From assembly GCF_003626535.1 (NCBI RefSeq), contig NZ_RBAL01000007.1, positions 124,001 to 188,000 of the forward strand: DNA of 64,000 nt, in the 5' to 3' direction. Below the pieces are notes generated by a model that saw nothing but the letters and a program-made list of their open reading frames with translations, searched no databases and was not told the DNA's origin. Position numbers and translations under genes: made by a program. Every line of letters starts with the position of its first letter. The first letter of the stretch is position 1. Source of the DNA: Streptomyces hoynatensis. GTDB lineage: Bacteria; Actinomycetota; Actinomycetes; Streptomycetales; Streptomycetaceae. This document shows, one piece after another, positions 61,904 to 64,000 of the stretch.

Positions 61904-62544
61904 CCCTCCAGCCAGGCCGGGAAGGCGGTGAGCGCGGGCAGCACCACGTCGGCGCCCGCCTCCCTCAACTCCCCCTCGCCGCACGGCCCGGTGGTGACCG
62001 CCACGGACAGCGCCCCCGCCGCGGCGGCGCCGCGCACGTCCCCGACGTGGTCGCCGACGTAGACGAGCGCGCCGTGCGCGCGCAGCGCCGCGGCCTTGGC
62101 CTCGGCCCACAGCGAGCCGACGACGACGTCGGGCGCGAGACCGAGGTGGCGCATGTGCAGCAGCGCGTTCGGCTCGTGCTTGGCGGTCACCACGACCACC
62201 CGCCCGCCCGCGCGGTGCACGGCCGCGATGGCCTCGCGCGCACCCGGCAGCGCGAGGGTCCCGGTGATCGCGTGCGCCGGGTAGAGCTCCCGGTACCTGG
62301 CGGCCAGCTCGGGCACCCGCTCGGCGGGGAACCAGTGCGCGAGCTCCTCCTCCACCGGGGGCCCGAGCCTGCTGATCGGCACGTCGGGGTCCAGGTCGGA
62401 ACCGGTCTCCGCGGCCAGCGCCACGTAGGCGGCCCTGATCCCCGGCCTGGAGTCGATGAGCGTCATGTCGAGGTCGAACCCGACGGTGAACGCGGCGGGG
62501 CCGGCCGGCTCGGCGGAACGGGGGGATTCGGGCAGTGGGCACAT
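61855..62544 (-). CDS. HAD-family hydrolase
   Basis: This 229-aa phosphatase of the HAD superfamily, near phosphoglycolate-phosphatase/PGP-like proteins, has motif I FDLDMTLIDSRPGIRAAYVA with the nucleophile and acid Asp residues, motif II VVVVTAKHE, a lysine in SLWAEAKAAALR, and motif IV YVGDHVGDVRGAAAAGALSV. A helical cap lies between motif I and II. Its substrate is unknown. The ATG at 62544 is the likely start, with GGCGGT close by. It shares 49 bp with the convergent membrane-protein gene. It is downstream of the molybdenum hydroxylase gene on the same strand, with a terminator stem between them. Confidence 0.9.
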   Translation of the reverse strand: MCPLPESPRSAEPAGPAAFTVGFDLDMTLIDSRPGIRAAYVALAAETGSDLDPDVPISRLGPPVEEELAHWFPAERVPELAARYRELYPAHAITGTLALPGAREAIAAVHRAGGRVVVVTAKHEPNALLHMRHLGLAPDVVVGSLWAEAKAAALRAHGALVYVGDHVGDVRGAAAAGALSVAVTTGPCGEGELREAGADVVLPALTAFPAWLEGYLAGGGAGLASAAAD

Positions 62545-62610
62545 ACCGCCAGTCTGCCTGCCGTCCCTCCGCGCCCCGCACCGGGGAGCCCGGGTCCGGC
62601 CCGCGCCCGG

Positions 62611-62652
62611 CCCGGGACCGCTCGGGCCGCGGGGGGCCGGGGCGGTCCCGGG
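62611..62652 (-). terminator. Stem-loop terminator of the molybdenum hydroxylase gene
   Basis: CCCGGGACCGC (62611-62621) pairs perfectly with GCGGTCCCGGG (62642-62652) over 11 bp. It lies eight bases beyond the stop on the minus strand. Confidence 0.65.
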
Positions 62653-62659
62653 GGCGCCG

Positions 62660-64000
62660 TCAGAGCAGGTCCTCCAGGGACATCGGGAGGCGGGTGAGGC
62701 GGCGGCCCGTGGCGTGGTGGACGGCGTTCGCGAGGGCGGCCGCCGTGCCGGCCTGGCCGATCTCGCCCACGCCCTTGACGCCCAGCGGGTTGACCGCCTC
62801 GTCGTGGACCTCGACCAGTTCCACGGTGACCTCGGGCACGTCGGCATTCACCGGCACCAGGTAGTCGCCGAGGCTCGTGTTGTTCCAGCGGCCGAGGGCC
62901 GGGTCCATGAAGGTCCGTTCGAGCAGGGCCTGGCCGAGGCCCCACAGCATGCCGCCCATCAGCTGGTTGGCGGCCATCCGCGCGTTGAGGACCCGGCCGG
63001 GGGCGAACGCGCCGACCAGGCGCCTGACCCGGATCACCCCGAGGTCGGCGTCGACGGCCACCTCGGCGAACTGGGCGCCGAAGGTGAGCATCGCGTGCGA
63101 GGAGCCGCTCGCGGTCAGGTCGGCCGGGCCCCAGGAGCCGGTGGCCTCGGCGTCCGGCTGCATATGCCGGCGCAGCAGCTGGGCGTAGGACTCGCCGGTC
63201 TCGGGCCGGTCGCGCAGCACCATCCGCCCGCCGGCCAGGGTGACGTCCGCGGCCCGCGCCCCGTGCAGCGGGGACTCCGGGTCGGCGATGGCCTGGGCGA
63301 TCAGCTGCGCGCGCAGGGCGGTGGCGGCGGCGTGCACGGCGGCGCCGGTGTAGGAGGCGCCCATGGAGCCGACCGCGGCGGAGACGTTGGGCAGGTCGGT
63401 GCTGCCGCCCTCGAAGCGGCAGGCGTCCACCGGCAGGCCGAGCGCGTCCGCCGCGACCTGCGCCATCGCCGTGGTCGCGCCGGTGCCGAACTCGGCGACC
63501 CCGGCCTGCACCAGCGCGCTGCCGTCGGCGAAGACCCTGGCCTTGGCGCGCTGCGGGTTGACCGGCGGCACGATCGGGTAGGCCGCGGTGGCCATGCCGA
63601 GGCCGATCAGCCAGTCGCCCTCCCTGGCCGGGGGCGCGGCCCTGCGCTCCCAGCCGATGAGCGCGGCGCCGCGGGCGTAGCACTCCTGAAGGCCCTTGCT
63701 CGACCAGGGCTTGCCGGTGACCGGGTCGCGTTCGGCGTGGTTGCGGCGCCTGAGTTCCAGCGGGTCGAGGCCGGTGCGCTGGGCCAGTTCGTCCATCGCG
63801 CTCTCCAGGGCGAACAGGCCGGTGGCCTCGCCGGGGCAGCGCATGAAGGTGGGCGTCATGGTGTGGGCGCGGGCCAGCAGGTAGCGGCCCTCGTAGTTCT
63901 CGCAGGCGTACAGCTGGGAGGCCGCCTCCAGGGAGGGCTCGGCCCAGTCGTCGAAGTGCGAGGTGGGGGAGAGCTTGTGGTGCCGCAGCGCCACCAGCCG
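62660..64000 (-). CDS. Molybdopterin-binding subunit of a xanthine-dehydrogenase-family enzyme (partial)
   Basis: This is the C-terminal 447 or so residues of a large molybdenum hydroxylase subunit; its start lies beyond the window end. Recognisable parts are MRCPGEATGLFALESAMDEL, the cofactor-binding region GVAEFGTGATTAMAQVAADA, and the active-site glutamate motif VKGVGEIGQAGTAAALANAV near the C-terminus, followed by HHATGRRLTRLPM. Such enzymes hydroxylate purines, aldehydes or aromatic heterocycles together with FAD and 2Fe-2S subunits, which would be encoded upstream. The substrate cannot be told from this fragment. It ends at a terminator stem. Confidence 0.9.
   Translation of the reverse strand, partial: RLVALRHHKLSPTSHFDDWAEPSLEAASQLYACENYEGRYLLARAHTMTPTFMRCPGEATGLFALESAMDELAQRTGLDPLELRRRNHAERDPVTGKPWSSKGLQECYARGAALIGWERRAAPPAREGDWLIGLGMATAAYPIVPPVNPQRAKARVFADGSALVQAGVAEFGTGATTAMAQVAADALGLPVDACRFEGGSTDLPNVSAAVGSMGASYTGAAVHAAATALRAQLIAQAIADPESPLHGARAADVTLAGGRMVLRDRPETGESYAQLLRRHMQPDAEATGSWGPADLTASGSSHAMLTFGAQFAEVAVDADLGVIRVRRLVGAFAPGRVLNARMAANQLMGGMLWGLGQALLERTFMDPALGRWNNTSLGDYLVPVNADVPEVTVELVEVHDEAVNPLGVKGVGEIGQAGTAAALANAVHHATGRRLTRLPMSLEDLL

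Overview
The window is very GC-rich, with strongly biased third codon positions, many GTG (and a few TTG) starts, short gene-to-gene overlaps and stem-loop terminators mostly lacking a T-run. This indicates an actinomycete chromosome, most likely Streptomyces or a close relative. Several gene pairs match the core-chromosome order I remember from S. coelicolor around SCO4325 to SCO4411 (sigma/anti-anti-sigma cluster, purU, dmdR1 next to the nagS-type SIS gene, pdxH next to citrate synthase, serC, futalosine menaquinone genes). That synteny is from memory and was not searched. I see no tRNA or rRNA gene, insertion sequence, prophage, CRISPR array or biosynthetic gene cluster.

Layout. 1-5.8 kb: a flavin monooxygenase, then a stress-signalling group (HATPase anti-sigma kinase, STAS antagonist, ECF-type sigma factor overlapping a zinc-finger anti-sigma/mycothiol-isomerase fusion) and a DinB protein. 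6-13 kb: an LLM flavin oxidoreductase behind a structured leader, purU, an SCO4402-type protein, a large Pro-rich membrane protein with repeated ATQ motifs, an NsdA-like regulator and a primase/polymerase-like protein. 13.2-14.7 kb is a 1.5-kb gene-free block of degenerate GC-rich repeats. 14.7-17.2 kb: an ABC exporter. 17.4-23.8 kb: an alpha/beta hydrolase lacking its nucleophile, DmdR1, a NagS-like SIS protein with a near-perfect DasR site in its promoter, a PAS/GAF protein and PdxH.

24-33 kb: citrate synthase, PhzF, a DUF1992 gene bracketed by two copies of a 112-bp repeat, a PrmC-like methyltransferase, an ArsR-MFS unit with a clear operator, an epimerase, an unknown glycine-zipper protein and a flavin-reductase-like protein. 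33.3-41 kb: a small hydrophobic protein, a glucarate dehydratase/sodium-symporter unit, a 979-aa FAD/Fe-S oxidase and SerC. 41-45 kb: a DrrAB-like ABC exporter divergent from a TetR gene, followed by an emfourin-like lipoprotein. 45-52 kb: a surface beta-propeller protein, two paralogous membrane proteins, an aldo/keto reductase, GNAT, MFS and MarR genes. 52-64 kb: a GH114 lipoprotein, a 1048-aa sacsin/Hsp90-like ATPase, DUF3027, MFS, DUF2771, mqnB-mqnD, a cold-shock protein, a HAD phosphatase and the C-terminal part of a xanthine-dehydrogenase-type molybdenum subunit that runs off the window.

Two themes recur. First, at least ten genes have a -10-like hexamer (TANNNT) six or seven bases before the start codon and no Shine-Dalgarno sequence, the arrangement of leaderless mRNAs. 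Second, many intergenic regions and gene ends carry short tandem or degenerate repeats (10, 12, 14, 18, 23 and 24 bp, plus the 112-bp pair), some of which duplicate stop codons. I see no obviously complete new defence or metabolic system. The best leads are the 112-bp repeat pair, the 1.5-kb repeat block, the glycine-zipper protein, the emfourin-like lipoprotein and the ATQ-repeat membrane protein.
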